A DNA stretch of 64,000 nucleotides from CALLPQ01 sp038531745 (lineage in GTDB: Bacteria; Pseudomonadota; Alphaproteobacteria; Caulobacterales; Parvularculaceae): NCBI GenBank assembly GCA_038531745.1, contig JBCBBJ010000001.1, positions 248,001 through 312,000 of the forward strand, in the 5' to 3' direction. The notes under the pieces were generated by a model. It saw nothing but the letters and a program-made list of their open reading frames with translations, was not told where the DNA came from and did not search any database. Position 1 is the stretch's first letter, and each line of letters starts with the position of its first letter. This document shows positions 26,478 through 35,143 of this stretch, in pieces. The position numbers and the translations under genes are program-made.

Positions 26478-27476
26478 ATGATGGGGATAGCAACGATGAT
26501 CTACGAAGCCAAGGAGAGCAAAGAGCCGGTGGTGGGCAATGGATTTGTCGTTGAAGAAGCGCCTACTCTCTTGCCCCACATGCGATGGCGATTTTTGCGC
26601 TTTGTCCTTGTGGTTTCTGGCCTCGGTCTTTTCCTCGCGGCTTGCGAAACCACGGGCGGCTATCAACAGGCCTTTGCGGTTTGCGATGCTGACGTTGGCG
26701 CCTGTTACCGCCAATGCGAAGACTATGAAGGTACCAACGATTACGGCAGTTGCCAGGCCTCTTGCGAGCAGGAGGCAAGCGCGTGCTTTGACCGTGCCCA
26801 ACGCAGTTATCAGTCGGTGAGCGTCGGGTATGGTGTCGGCTATTTCAGCCCGTGGTTTGGTAATTTTTGCGCGTGGTACCCGGATCGCGGGTTTGTTTCG
26901 CGCTATGGTCGCTTTCGGGGCTCCCATTTTGGGTATGGTGCACGCGGCTATTATCCCGGTCGGCGCTATCGCCGTGATGGCCGGTACGATCCGCGCTATG
27001 ATGGTTATCGGTCACCGCCGCGGTACCGCGACCGTCCCAGAAATGACAGACCGCGAAGGGATCGTCCAAGACGTGATCGACCGCGCTATGATGATGATCG
27101 CGATCGGCCCAGTGGCGACCGGCCGCGCCGCCGTAATCCGCGGGCAGATCGTCCTTTAAGCGACCGGCCTGTTCCCAAAAGACCTCGAAGCGTGAACCCT
27201 GATCGGGGAAGCGGACGCCGTCCACCTCGCTCGCGCCCACCGCGCAAAAGTCGGCCACCCTCCGGTGGCGCGCGCCCGCCCGCCCGGGCAAAGCCGCCAA
27301 CGTCAAGACCACCAGCGCGATCGAAGCCGCCAACGTCAAGGCCGCCGGCCCGGTCAAAACCGCCAGCGCGGGGCAGGCGGCCTGCACCGCGTCCCGCCAG
27401 ACGGCCGTCGAAGCCGGTAAAGCCCGCGCCGCGCGCCGGTGGTGGTCGTCCGCAGCCCAAGAACGATCAAAATTAA
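26478..27476 (+). CDS. Predicted lipoprotein with Cys-rich domain and long Arg/Pro-rich tail
   Basis: Up to 332 residues. A lipobox GLFLAAC (C at about 56) indicates lipid anchoring. Then comes a domain with six regularly spaced cysteines (CDADVGACYRQC, CQASCEQEASAC), as if forming three disulfides, an aromatic Gly/Tyr-rich stretch, and about 150 residues almost entirely of R, P, D, K and S with short repeats (PRRDRPRRDRP, two copies of KPPTSRPPARS). The tail would be highly basic and disordered outside the inner membrane, perhaps binding peptidoglycan, LPS or DNA. The ATG at 26580 would give a more normal signal peptide but lacks a ribosome site. Not recognised as a known family. Confidence 0.65.
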   Translation: MMGIATMIYEAKESKEPVVGNGFVVEEAPTLLPHMRWRFLRFVLVVSGLGLFLAACETTGGYQQAFAVCDADVGACYRQCEDYEGTNDYGSCQASCEQEASACFDRAQRSYQSVSVGYGVGYFSPWFGNFCAWYPDRGFVSRYGRFRGSHFGYGARGYYPGRRYRRDGRYDPRYDGYRSPPRYRDRPRNDRPRRDRPRRDRPRYDDDRDRPSGDRPRRRNPRADRPLSDRPVPKRPRSVNPDRGSGRRPPRSRPPRKSRPPSGGARPPARAKPPTSRPPARSKPPTSRPPARSKPPARGRRPAPRPARRPSKPVKPAPRAGGGRPQPKNDQN

Positions 27477-27703
27477 CGGCGTAGCTTTTTAGCGACAAAA
27501 CCTTTGATGGGCGCCAAAGCAAACCGGGCCTCCTTTCCTTGAGAGGGCAGGTTGCGTGCGCGTGGTTCACCGTTTAGAGGATCGAGCACCGATGGCGCCA
27601 GCACGACGTGCCGGGCGTCGCCGCTTTCCCTAATTGCATATAGTCAGCCAAGATTTTGCGTCTGCCACGCCGATCATCATTCCAAAGAACGTGAGGAACG
27701 TCC

Positions 27704-28975
27704 ATGTCCGCCATCACCGAAATTATTGGCCGTGAAATTCTTGATAGCCGGGGCAACCCCACGGTGGAGGTGGAAGTTGCTCTGGAAGACGGGGCCATGG
27801 GGCGCGCTGGTGTACCCTCCGGGGCATCAACCGGCGCCCATGAGGCCCATGAATTGCGTGATGGTGGGGAGCGCTTTGGTGGCAAAGGCGTGCAGCAGGC
27901 AGTTGACGCCGTAAATGGCGAGCTTTTCGAAGCGCTGAGCGGTATGGACGCCATGGAGCAAGCCTATCTAGATCAGGCAATGATTGATCTTGACGATACG
28001 CCCAACAAATCCCGCCTTGGGGCCAATGCGATCCTCGGCGTGTCTATGGCAATTGCTAAAGCAGCCGCGCAGTCAGCTGGCCTCCCGCTTTATCGCTATG
28101 TGGGCGGGGCCCACGCCCATACCCTCCCGGTACCGATGATGAACATCATCAATGGCGGGGCCCATGCAGACAATCCCATCGATATTCAGGAATTTATGAT
28201 TATGCCGGTGGGCTTGCCCACCTTTTCAGAGGCCTTGCGGGCCGGTGCAGAAATTTTTCAAGTCCTGAAAAAAGAACTGGCCGCGTCAGGTCACAACACC
28301 AATGTGGGTGATGAGGGCGGTTTTGCTCCCGGTCTATCGTCAGCCCGCGAAGCGCTCGACTTTATTATGGCTGCAACGGAAAAAGCCGGTTACGCCCCCG
28401 GCGAAGACGTCGCCATTGCTCTTGATGCGGCGTCTACGGAGTTTTATCGCGACGGGACCTATCATCTGGACGGGGAGGGTAAGAAACTCGACGCCACGGC
28501 CATGGCCGAGTATCTGGCAAGTCTTGTGAATGATTACCCCATTGTTTCCATTGAGGATGGGATGGCTGAAGATGATTGGGACGGTTGGCACACGCTGACG
28601 GCAATGATTGGCGAGCGCTGCCAGCTTGTGGGGGATGATTTATTTGTGACCAACCAGGCGCGCTTGAAATCGGGTATTGAAAAGGAATGCGCCAATTCGA
28701 TTTTGATCAAAGTCAACCAAATCGGCACCCTGACCGAAACGCTGGGCGCTGTCGCCATGGCCCACCGGAACAGTTACACCGCCGTGATGTCCCACCGTTC
28801 CGGCGAAACCGAAGATACGACGATCGCCGACCTCGCGGTTGCCACCAATTGCGGCCAGATCAAAACCGGTTCGCTTGCCCGGTCTGACCGGCTGGCCAAA
28901 TATAATCAGCTTCTCCGGATTGAAGAAGAGCTTGGCCCCGTGGCGCACTATCCCGGTATCGAAATTTTCGCCTAG
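27704..28975 (+). CDS. eno: Enolase
   Basis: A 423-residue glycolytic enzyme interconverting 2-phosphoglycerate and phosphoenolpyruvate. Signatures: ILDSRGNPTVEVEV, GVPSGASTGAHEAHELRDG, NGGAHADN, the metal ligands in IALDAASTEFY and IEDGMAEDDW, and SILIKVNQIGTLTET with the catalytic lysine, then MSHRSGETEDTTIADLAV. GAGGAA precedes the start. In this genome it is followed by ftsB and pdhA, the usual alphaproteobacterial order. Confidence 0.98.
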   Translation: MSAITEIIGREILDSRGNPTVEVEVALEDGAMGRAGVPSGASTGAHEAHELRDGGERFGGKGVQQAVDAVNGELFEALSGMDAMEQAYLDQAMIDLDDTPNKSRLGANAILGVSMAIAKAAAQSAGLPLYRYVGGAHAHTLPVPMMNIINGGAHADNPIDIQEFMIMPVGLPTFSEALRAGAEIFQVLKKELAASGHNTNVGDEGGFAPGLSSAREALDFIMAATEKAGYAPGEDVAIALDAASTEFYRDGTYHLDGEGKKLDATAMAEYLASLVNDYPIVSIEDGMAEDDWDGWHTLTAMIGERCQLVGDDLFVTNQARLKSGIEKECANSILIKVNQIGTLTETLGAVAMAHRNSYTAVMSHRSGETEDTTIADLAVATNCGQIKTGSLARSDRLAKYNQLLRIEEELGPVAHYPGIEIFA

Positions 28976-29094
28976 CACGCCTTTCGGCGTCCGCGATTGG
29001 TGAGCGATAAAAATCGCAAGCCCGGCCAGCGCGTTAAGACCATCTTAACCATGATTGCTGTTTTCTAGCGTTGGATAATCTTGTTTAGGGCGGG

Positions 29095-29610
29095 ATGAAA
29101 ACAGTGCGTTTGGGGCTTCTTTTCGAAATTCTGTTGCCGGTTCTGTTTGTGGGCTGGGCGGCTATCATGATCTTTGGGGCGACGGTGAGCACCACCGGGT
29201 ATCGTTCGCTCGACGTTTTGCGCGGGGAGCTGGCCAAGCTTGACCACGACCTTGCGGCGCTAAAAGCCCATCGCCAGTGGATGGATAACCGGGCCCAGCT
29301 TTTGCAGTCAGCCGCCCTTGACCCTGATATGGTTGACGAACGGATCCGCGGTGTTCTTGGCTATGCGCAAGATGACGATATGGTCATTACCCGGAAGGAT
29401 TTGCGGGCCGCAGTGGCAAGGGCGCGTAATGCTATTGATGTGTTGCCGGCATCGGCTTCTCTGGCAGATCGCGCCGAAATAGAAACGCTTGCTGCGTTTG
29501 AGCCATCGGCGCCCGTTCAGCAAACCCCGGCATTGGATGAAACATCGCCAGTGATGCCGGTGAACCTCGCCGGATTAATCGTCGCCCACTGCCAGGACTG
29601 CGCTGAATAA
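29095..29610 (+). CDS. ftsB: Septum formation initiator family protein (FtsB/DivIC-like)
   Basis: A 171-residue protein with one N-terminal membrane segment (LGLLFEILLPVLFVGWAAIMIFG) and a coiled coil (LRGELAKLDHDLAALKAHRQ), followed by DPDMVDERIRGVLGYA, the standard FtsB/DivIC layout. It bridges FtsQ and FtsL in the divisome. The C-terminal 70 residues are variable and Pro/Ala-rich, longer than in E. coli. Location between enolase and pdhA supports the call. Confidence 0.88.
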   Translation: MKTVRLGLLFEILLPVLFVGWAAIMIFGATVSTTGYRSLDVLRGELAKLDHDLAALKAHRQWMDNRAQLLQSAALDPDMVDERIRGVLGYAQDDDMVITRKDLRAAVARARNAIDVLPASASLADRAEIETLAAFEPSAPVQQTPALDETSPVMPVNLAGLIVAHCQDCAE

Positions 29611-29718
29611 CGCCAACGCACGGGGTTTTGATCCCCGGCTATGGCCGCCTCTCGCGTCCCGAACCCTTGTGGCGCGGCCCTTCGCGTCTTATGACGATCG
29701 CAAGTAATGGAGGGTCCC

Positions 29719-30816
29719 ATGGCAAACGCAGCGACCAACGGCAAAGCACCGGCAAAAAAGGCCCCGGCAAAAAGGGCCGCAAAAAAGACAACGAAAAAAG
29801 CGGCATCCACCGCCCGGTCCGCGAAGAAAAATGCTGTGCCACCCTTGTCGAACCTGACGGCCAGCCAGGATGAATTGCTGGCCTATTACCGCGATATGCT
29901 GCTGATCCGGCGCTTTGAAGAAAAAGCGGGTCAGCTTTATGGCATGGGCGAGATTGGCGGGTTTTGCCATCTTTATATCGGTCAGGAGGCGGTGGTCGTC
30001 GGCATGGAGGCGGTCAAGCAGGAAGGCGACCAGGTGATCACCGGCTACCGTGACCATGGCCACATGCTGGCGTGCGGCATGGACCCCAAAGGTGTCATGG
30101 CGGAACTAACCGGTCGCGAGGGGGGCTACTCCAAAGGCAAAGGCGGCTCCATGCATATGTTCTCCAAACATAAAGAATTCTATGGCGGCCACGGGATTGT
30201 GGGGGCGCAAATCCCACTTGGAACCGGTTTGGCCTTTGCCAACGCCTATCGCGACGAGAAAAAAGTCAGCTTTACCTATTTCGGCGACGGCGCCTCAAAC
30301 CAGGGGCAGGTTTTCGAGGCCATGAATATGGCGGAGCTGTGGAAACTCCCCGTCGTCTTTATTATCGAAAATAATCAGTATGCCATGGGCACCAGCACCA
30401 CGCGCTCTCATGCCGACACCCATCTTTATCGGCGCGGTGCTTCGTTTGGTATTCCCGGTGCTGAAGTTGACGGTATGGATGTGCTCGCCGTGCGGGAGGC
30501 AGGCCGCGAGGCTGTGGACCATGCCCGCACGGGCAAGGGTCCCTTTGTGCTGGAAATGAAAACCTATCGATATCGTGGCCATTCCATGTCTGACCCGGCC
30601 AAATACCGAACCCGCGAGGAAGTGGATTCCATGCGGGAGAATTCAGACCCCATCCGCCGTATCGAAAAACGAATTATTGATGGCGATTTCGCCGATCAGG
30701 CGACGTTGAAAGAGATCGATAAAGAAATCAAAGCAATCGTCAAAACCGCCGCCGACTTCAGCCTCGAAAGCCCGCTACCGGCACCCAAAGAGCTTTACAC
30801 CGATATTGTGGCGTAA
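29719..30816 (+). CDS. pdhA: Pyruvate dehydrogenase E1 component, alpha subunit
   Basis: A 365-residue thiamine-diphosphate enzyme subunit that decarboxylates pyruvate for acetyl-CoA formation. Clear motifs: YRDMLLIRRFEEKAGQLYGMG, GGSMHMFS, the ThDP motif GDGASNQGQVFEAMNMAELW ending in NNQYAMGTS, and YRYRGHSMSDPAKYR. Residues 1-38 form a Lys/Ala-rich extension (APAKKAPAKRAAKKTTKK), likely disordered. The start at 29719 is set by GGAGGG; the earlier ATG at 29707 lies within that site. The beta subunit, normally next, is absent: the following gene is folB on the other strand. Confidence 0.96.
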   Translation: MANAATNGKAPAKKAPAKRAAKKTTKKAASTARSAKKNAVPPLSNLTASQDELLAYYRDMLLIRRFEEKAGQLYGMGEIGGFCHLYIGQEAVVVGMEAVKQEGDQVITGYRDHGHMLACGMDPKGVMAELTGREGGYSKGKGGSMHMFSKHKEFYGGHGIVGAQIPLGTGLAFANAYRDEKKVSFTYFGDGASNQGQVFEAMNMAELWKLPVVFIIENNQYAMGTSTTRSHADTHLYRRGASFGIPGAEVDGMDVLAVREAGREAVDHARTGKGPFVLEMKTYRYRGHSMSDPAKYRTREEVDSMRENSDPIRRIEKRIIDGDFADQATLKEIDKEIKAIVKTAADFSLESPLPAPKELYTDIVA

Positions 30817-30834
30817 GCCGGGGCTGCGATCACG

Positions 30835-31278
30835 TTAGATCATTTCCTGTTCTGCACGACCTGAAAGTTTCGTTCGGAATATTGCTATCCCGGCGGCGTG
30901 AGCGTTGGCGATGGCTTCTGGTTTGCGGATGCGCACTTTGATGTCGATGACCATGGGGTGGTCGAGGGCGAGATCGCATATGCGTTCCGCGAGGGTTTCG
31001 ATCAGTTGGATATGCCCCTCATCGATCAGGGCCTGGATGGCGGTGGCGAATTTGTTGTAGCACACCACATCGGCAATCGCGTCCGCATGGGGGTTGGCGG
31101 GTTCCGCGACTGACATGGTCACATCAATGGTCAGAGGCTGACGGCGATGATGCTCATGGTCATAAACGCCGATCTCAGCATCGACGGCGAGCCCTTCAAT
31201 AAAAACCTGCCGATTTGAACGCTGGTGCTCTAAGCGCAGATGATCAACTTCCTGATCGGAATAGGGAAAATTTGGCAT
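30835..31278 (-). CDS. folB: Dihydroneopterin aldolase family protein
   Basis: A 147-residue enzyme of folate synthesis, splitting 7,8-dihydroneopterin. Fits the family by FIEGLAVDAEIGVYDHEHHRRQPLTIDV, CYNKFATAIQALIDEGHIQLIETLAERI and the C-terminal VRIRKPEAIANAHAAGI. The family's key glutamate (VYDHE) and the catalytic lysine (RKPEAI) are present. Starts 5 bases after the upstream SDR gene, so both are in one operon with probably related functions. Confidence 0.93.
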   Translation of the reverse strand: MPNFPYSDQEVDHLRLEHQRSNRQVFIEGLAVDAEIGVYDHEHHRRQPLTIDVTMSVAEPANPHADAIADVVCYNKFATAIQALIDEGHIQLIETLAERICDLALDHPMVIDIKVRIRKPEAIANAHAAGIAIFRTKLSGRAEQEMI

Positions 31279-31283
31279 GGTTG

Positions 31284-32087
31284 TTATTCCGTAATCATTA
31301 CATCTGGCGTTTGCCAGCTCAGGTGTTGGCCGCCATCAACGGCAATCATCTGCCCCGTGACGGCTTTTGCTTCAATCAGATAGGTTAGGGCATGCACGAT
31401 ATCGTCCGGCGTTGCCCCGTGGCCGAGGACGGTGGCGTCGTTCTGTATCCGCCAATCCTCCGCTGACTGACGTTTGTTGCGTAAGGTTGGCCCGGGGCCA
31501 ATAGCGTTCACCCGGATGCCGCGGGGGCCGAGCGCTTGCGCCAGCGTAATCGTCATGCTCATGAGCGCGGCCTTTGAGGCGGTATAGGTTAGAAACTGCG
31601 GCGTCAGCTTTTTAACCCGTTGATCGATGAGATTAACAATCAGGCCATTGTCGCTGGCGTTTGCGTTAGCCTCACTAGGGGGCACACTGGGCCGCTGGTG
31701 GGCAAATGCCTGGGCCAGTGCAACGGGCGCGCGCAGATTTACCTCCATATGCAGGTCCCAGCTGGCGCGCGTCATGGTGTCGATATCGTCATTTTCGAAG
31801 GTTGAGGCCGAATTGACCAGCAGGGCAAGCGGAGCTCCGATTGCGTCGCGGGCCGCGTCAATCAACCCGGCAACGGCGTTTTCATCCATCAGATTGGCGC
31901 CAATACTGGCCGCTTTACCGCCGCCGCTGGTGATCTCGCGCACCACGTCATTGGCGGCGTCAGCGCTGGAATTATAATGCACAATGACGGGCAAGCCGCG
32001 GGCCGCAAGACCAAGCGCCATGGCGCGGCCAAGCCGTTTGCCTGCGCCGGTCACCAATGCTGCCTCGCCTGCCATGTCTGCCAACAC
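31284..32087 (-). CDS. SDR family oxidoreductase, pteridine reductase-like
   Basis: A 267-residue short-chain dehydrogenase. It has the nucleotide motif TGAGKRLGRAMA, the NSAS segment, and Y-x-x-x-K in FLTYTASKAAL, then RVNAIGPGPTL. Instead of the glycine-rich loop with D it has HYNSSADAAND, as in pteridine reductases and dihydromonapterin reductase FolM, which use NADPH. Direct linkage to folB supports a role in pterin reduction, for example in providing tetrahydropterins. The start may be ATG at 32087 or the one four codons later. Confidence 0.82.
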   Translation of the reverse strand: MLADMAGEAALVTGAGKRLGRAMALGLAARGLPVIVHYNSSADAANDVVREITSGGGKAASIGANLMDENAVAGLIDAARDAIGAPLALLVNSASTFENDDIDTMTRASWDLHMEVNLRAPVALAQAFAHQRPSVPPSEANANASDNGLIVNLIDQRVKKLTPQFLTYTASKAALMSMTITLAQALGPRGIRVNAIGPGPTLRNKRQSAEDWRIQNDATVLGHGATPDDIVHALTYLIEAKAVTGQMIAVDGGQHLSWQTPDVMITE

Positions 32088-32100
32088 CTGTCTCCCGCGT

Positions 32101-33060
32101 TTAGCTGTTCAAATAGGCGAGCGTCGAGATAAAGCCGATATACCCCCCCGCCATGACGAGCCCGGATACGCGGCCAATATCTTGACGGCGGATGATAAAG
32201 ACAAACAAGAGAAGCGTGGACACAACCATCACCGGCAAGTCAAAACGCAGGGAGACAGGGTCGAATGCCGCCCCGCCAGCCAGACCTGTTACCCCGCCCA
32301 CGGCGAGCAGATTGAAGATATTCGAACCAACGATACTGCCAATGGCGACGTCGGATTTCTTTTTCAGGGCCGCCGAGATGACCGTGGCGAGTTCGGGCAG
32401 GGAGGTGCCGAAGGCGATCACCGTAAGCCCAATTATCGTTTCGCGGACACCAAGACTTGTGGCGATCACGACCCCATTCTTGACCAAAAGATGCGCGCCA
32501 AGCGGTAAGCCAATGATCCCCACAATGATGAAAATGATCGTGGAAATGGCCAATCCGTCACCGTCGGAGAATTCCTCCACATCATCAAGGATCGGGTTTT
32601 CACTGGTGCCGCGGCGGGCCTCAACCATCATGATGATCACATAACAGATGATGGAAACGGTAAGGGCAACACCGATAAGCGGCGTGATAGCGCCAACCAT
32701 GTAAGCAATAAAGGCAAAGACAAGCGTGGCAGCGGTGACGATCATGCCGTGGCGGCGCAAGCCCGGCACATGGGCCGACATGGGATATATAATCGCTGGG
32801 AAGCCCAACACCATCAGGATGTTTGCGATATTCGAGCCAATGATATTGCCAAGCGCGATACCGCCAGCATCACTCATCACAGCCTGGATCGAAACGAAGA
32901 TTTCCGGTGCCGATGTACCGAAGGCAACGATGGTGAGGCTAACAATAAGGGCCGGGACCTTCAGCGCCCGGGCGAGGTCGACGGCGCCGCGAACCAGTAG
33001 TTCGCCCGCGGTAAGTAAAATGACCAAACCGGCCAGAAGAAATAGGATTTCGTGAAGCAT
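32101..33060 (-). CDS. Calcium/sodium antiporter (CaCA family, YrbG-like)
   Basis: A 319-residue inner-membrane protein with about ten hydrophobic segments in two inverted halves. Both alpha repeats are seen: IVAFGTSAPEIFVSIQAV with GNIIGSNIANILMVLG in the first and VIAFGTSLPELATVISA with GSIVGSNIFNLLAVGG in the second; their acidic residues bind the cation. A charged loop (ENPILDDVEEFSDGDG) lies between. Follows the SDR gene's start by a few bases in the operon direction and is preceded by a tiny membrane peptide gene, so the three or four genes could be co-transcribed. Confidence 0.93.
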   Translation of the reverse strand: MLHEILFLLAGLVILLTAGELLVRGAVDLARALKVPALIVSLTIVAFGTSAPEIFVSIQAVMSDAGGIALGNIIGSNIANILMVLGFPAIIYPMSAHVPGLRRHGMIVTAATLVFAFIAYMVGAITPLIGVALTVSIICYVIIMMVEARRGTSENPILDDVEEFSDGDGLAISTIIFIIVGIIGLPLGAHLLVKNGVVIATSLGVRETIIGLTVIAFGTSLPELATVISAALKKKSDVAIGSIVGSNIFNLLAVGGVTGLAGGAAFDPVSLRFDLPVMVVSTLLLFVFIIRRQDIGRVSGLVMAGGYIGFISTLAYLNS

Positions 33061-33142
33061 GGTGGCCCCGCCTTGGCAAACCGTTTCGCGAGGGCATCAG
33101 CCCGGCTGTCGGTCGCTCATTTGCCCAAAATGGCCGTACCCG

Positions 33143-33223
33143 TTAGTCCACCTGACCTTTTTCAATGAGATTCAGGAGGCCGAGGATAACAACAAAGCCG
33201 AATATAATCGCAATGGCGGTCAT
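33143..33223 (-). CDS. Putative 26-residue single-pass membrane peptide
   Basis: Reading ATG to TAA on the minus strand gives 26 residues: MTAIAIIFGFVVILGLL, then NLIEKGQVD, with one transmembrane helix and a short charged tail. GGAG lies 8 bases before the ATG (TTGGAGACCCACC). It ends 83 bases before the antiporter start on the same strand, so it may be co-transcribed. Tiny hydrophobic proteins often regulate transporters, but no family is recognised with certainty. Evidence is composition, ribosome site and position only. Confidence 0.6.
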   Translation of the reverse strand: MTAIAIIFGFVVILGLLNLIEKGQVD

Positions 33224-33451
33224 GGTGGGTCTCCAATGAAAGGGCGGTCTCTTTTTGAGGCCGCGGAGGGGGGAGGAATGCAGCACACCGTGCACGGGTG
33301 CGTGATGGGCAGCGGGTATGCATTCCCAAGAATCAAGGATCGGATATGGGTTATTTGCCTTGAAACCACAAGGGTCTTTACGGCCACGGGCGGCATAGAG
33401 ATTGCTGGTTGCCGGTGAAGATAGCGGCTAAGATCAGGGACTAGGCCGGGA
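33224..33451. other. Divergent intergenic region between antiporter unit and ELM1-like gene
   Basis: Contains an 8-bp near-palindromic hairpin GCGGTCTC-TTTTT-GAGGCCGC (about 33244-33264) and no convincing gene. Promoters for both directions are expected here; none can be pinned down. Confidence 0.35.
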
Positions 33452-34609
33452 ATGAACGATACGATGGATCAAACAGCCGATCACCCGGTAGAGGCAAGCG
33501 TCAATGCGCCCGTAAGCGTGGGTGAGCAAGCCAGCACGGCCAGGTGTTGGGTTGTCAGCAATGGGCGACCGGGCACGCAAAATCAGGCGCTTGGCCTGGC
33601 CAGAGCTTTGCAGCGGATTTTATTGCCGCAGGTCACCCTGTCGGTTCAAATCAAGCAAATTGTTGTGGATCGGTCATTGCCGGCCGTCTTGATGGGCTCG
33701 CTTTGGTCTGGAGCAAAGAATGGGGGTCGTACGGGGGCCCTGAAGCGGTTATCGCCAAAGGGGCATTTGTTGCGCCCACCCTTTCCAGACCTATGGATTG
33801 CCGCAGGCAACGATAGCGTGCCGGTAACCATGGCGGTAAAGCAGGAAAACCCAGCAACCTTTACCATCCAAACCCAGGACCCGCGGGTGTCGCCCGATGC
33901 CTTTGACCTTGTGATACCACCGCACCATGACGCGATCCGCGGGCCCAATGTGCTCACTATGATTGGCGCGCCAACGCCAATAACCAAAGAGAAGGTTGCA
34001 CACGCCCGCGCAGCCCACGACGCGTGGTTCGTCGGTGTGCCGGAGCGCCATGTGACCGTCCTTTTGGGCGGCAGCACAAAGCGCCAATGGATGAGCCCGG
34101 CACAAACCGATACCCTGATCGGCCAGCTCAGAGGGCTTTGTGGCCAAGGGCTTGGCGTTTTGATTTCGGGTTCACGGCGGACCGACGCACGCATCCTGAC
34201 GCTTTTGCGGGAAGCCTTTGCCGCGCAATTAAAGACCGGCACCGTCAGGCTGATTGATGGCGCTGAAACCACGGCTACAGGTTTTAATCCGTACCCGGCT
34301 ATTCTAGCAAATCCCATGGCCATTCTTGTCACGGAGGATAGTGTGAATATGGTCAGCGAAGCGGCCATGACCGGTCATCCAGTCTATATGATAGCGCTTT
34401 CGGGATCAGCGGGAAAATTTCGCCATTTTTACCGGGCAATGAATGCCCGTGGTATCACGCGGCCTTTTACCGGTACCATCGAACCATGGGCCTATGCGCC
34501 GTTTGATGAGACGGGACGCGTGGCCCGGTCCATCGCAAAGACCTTAGAGGCAAAAGGGGTTATTGACGGCGTGGTTCCTGGTGCTGAAATTGGGGTTGAG
34601 GATATATGA
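33452..34609 (+). CDS. Mitochondrial fission ELM1-like family protein (DUF1022)
   Basis: A 385-residue protein of the family best known from the plant mitochondrial division protein ELM1, common in Alphaproteobacteria. It shows WVVSNGRPGTQNQALGLARAL, PDLWIAAGNDSVPVTMAV, VTVLLGGSTKRQWM and TEDSVNMVSEAAMTGHPVYM, the last like the nucleotide-sugar end of GT-B glycosyltransferases. Biochemical role in bacteria unknown; a glycosyltransferase-like fold suggests envelope sugar chemistry. ATGA overlap with the thioredoxin-like gene. Confidence 0.85.
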   Translation: MNDTMDQTADHPVEASVNAPVSVGEQASTARCWVVSNGRPGTQNQALGLARALQRILLPQVTLSVQIKQIVVDRSLPAVLMGSLWSGAKNGGRTGALKRLSPKGHLLRPPFPDLWIAAGNDSVPVTMAVKQENPATFTIQTQDPRVSPDAFDLVIPPHHDAIRGPNVLTMIGAPTPITKEKVAHARAAHDAWFVGVPERHVTVLLGGSTKRQWMSPAQTDTLIGQLRGLCGQGLGVLISGSRRTDARILTLLREAFAAQLKTGTVRLIDGAETTATGFNPYPAILANPMAILVTEDSVNMVSEAAMTGHPVYMIALSGSAGKFRHFYRAMNARGITRPFTGTIEPWAYAPFDETGRVARSIAKTLEAKGVIDGVVPGAEIGVEDI

Positions 34610-35136
34610 AAGTGATCAGCGTGCCTAGTGTTTTTTCTTCGCTTATGCGGGCCAGTTTGGTCTTTGCTTTGCTGTGGGTAAGCCCCATTGCCCCTGCGCA
34701 AGAGGGATTGGAGACTGCGCAACAATCCAGCACGGCGCCCGTCATCTATGTTGTCAATTTTACCGCCGACTGGTGCCCAAATTGCAAAATATTGGACCCG
34801 GCCCTGGCAACGGCGCTCATGCAGGTTGATGGGATGCCGATGCAGGCGGTCACCCTTGATTTGACCAACGCGGATACTGCCAATGCGGCGTTTGACCGGG
34901 TCAACGGAACAGTGCTCGCGGGGGTTTATGGCGATTATATCGGGCTAACCGGGCTTGCCGTCATGGTTGCCGCCGATAGCGGTGAGAAGCTTGGCTGCGC
35001 CACACGAGTGATGGACGTTCGCGGTATTGCCGCAACGATCCGTAGCGCGGTGGAAACCGCTACCGTATATCCCGCCGGGGAACGGCCCGCACCGGGGTTT
35101 CTTTGTCCGCCTGCCAACAAAAAACGCAGACTCTGA
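34606..35136 (+). CDS. Secreted thioredoxin-family protein
   Basis: A 176-residue protein with a signal peptide (about 1-29, SPIAPAQ) and a thioredoxin-like domain with FTADWCPNCKILDPALA, i.e. an intact CPNC active site, similar to the C-terminal domain of DsbD. Unusual is the missing typical cis-proline loop; it has GDYIGLTGLAVMVAADSG instead, and the tail has a further single cysteine. Starts within the stop of the ELM1-like gene. Likely a periplasmic thiol-disulfide exchange protein; partner unknown. Confidence 0.8.
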   Translation: MKVISVPSVFSSLMRASLVFALLWVSPIAPAQEGLETAQQSSTAPVIYVVNFTADWCPNCKILDPALATALMQVDGMPMQAVTLDLTNADTANAAFDRVNGTVLAGVYGDYIGLTGLAVMVAADSGEKLGCATRVMDVRGIAATIRSAVETATVYPAGERPAPGFLCPPANKKRRL

Positions 35137-35143
35137 AGAACCC

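Noticed and set aside
27280..27400. Short tandem repeats considered as CRISPR-like or mobile repeats
   Set aside because: They encode the KPPTSRPPARS units of the Arg/Pro-rich lipoprotein and are coding repeats, not an array with spacers.
33059..33418. 119-codon plus-strand frame upstream of the ELM1-like gene
   Set aside because: No ribosome site or recognisable content, and it runs opposite to the better supported 26-residue frame and overlaps the antiporter start.
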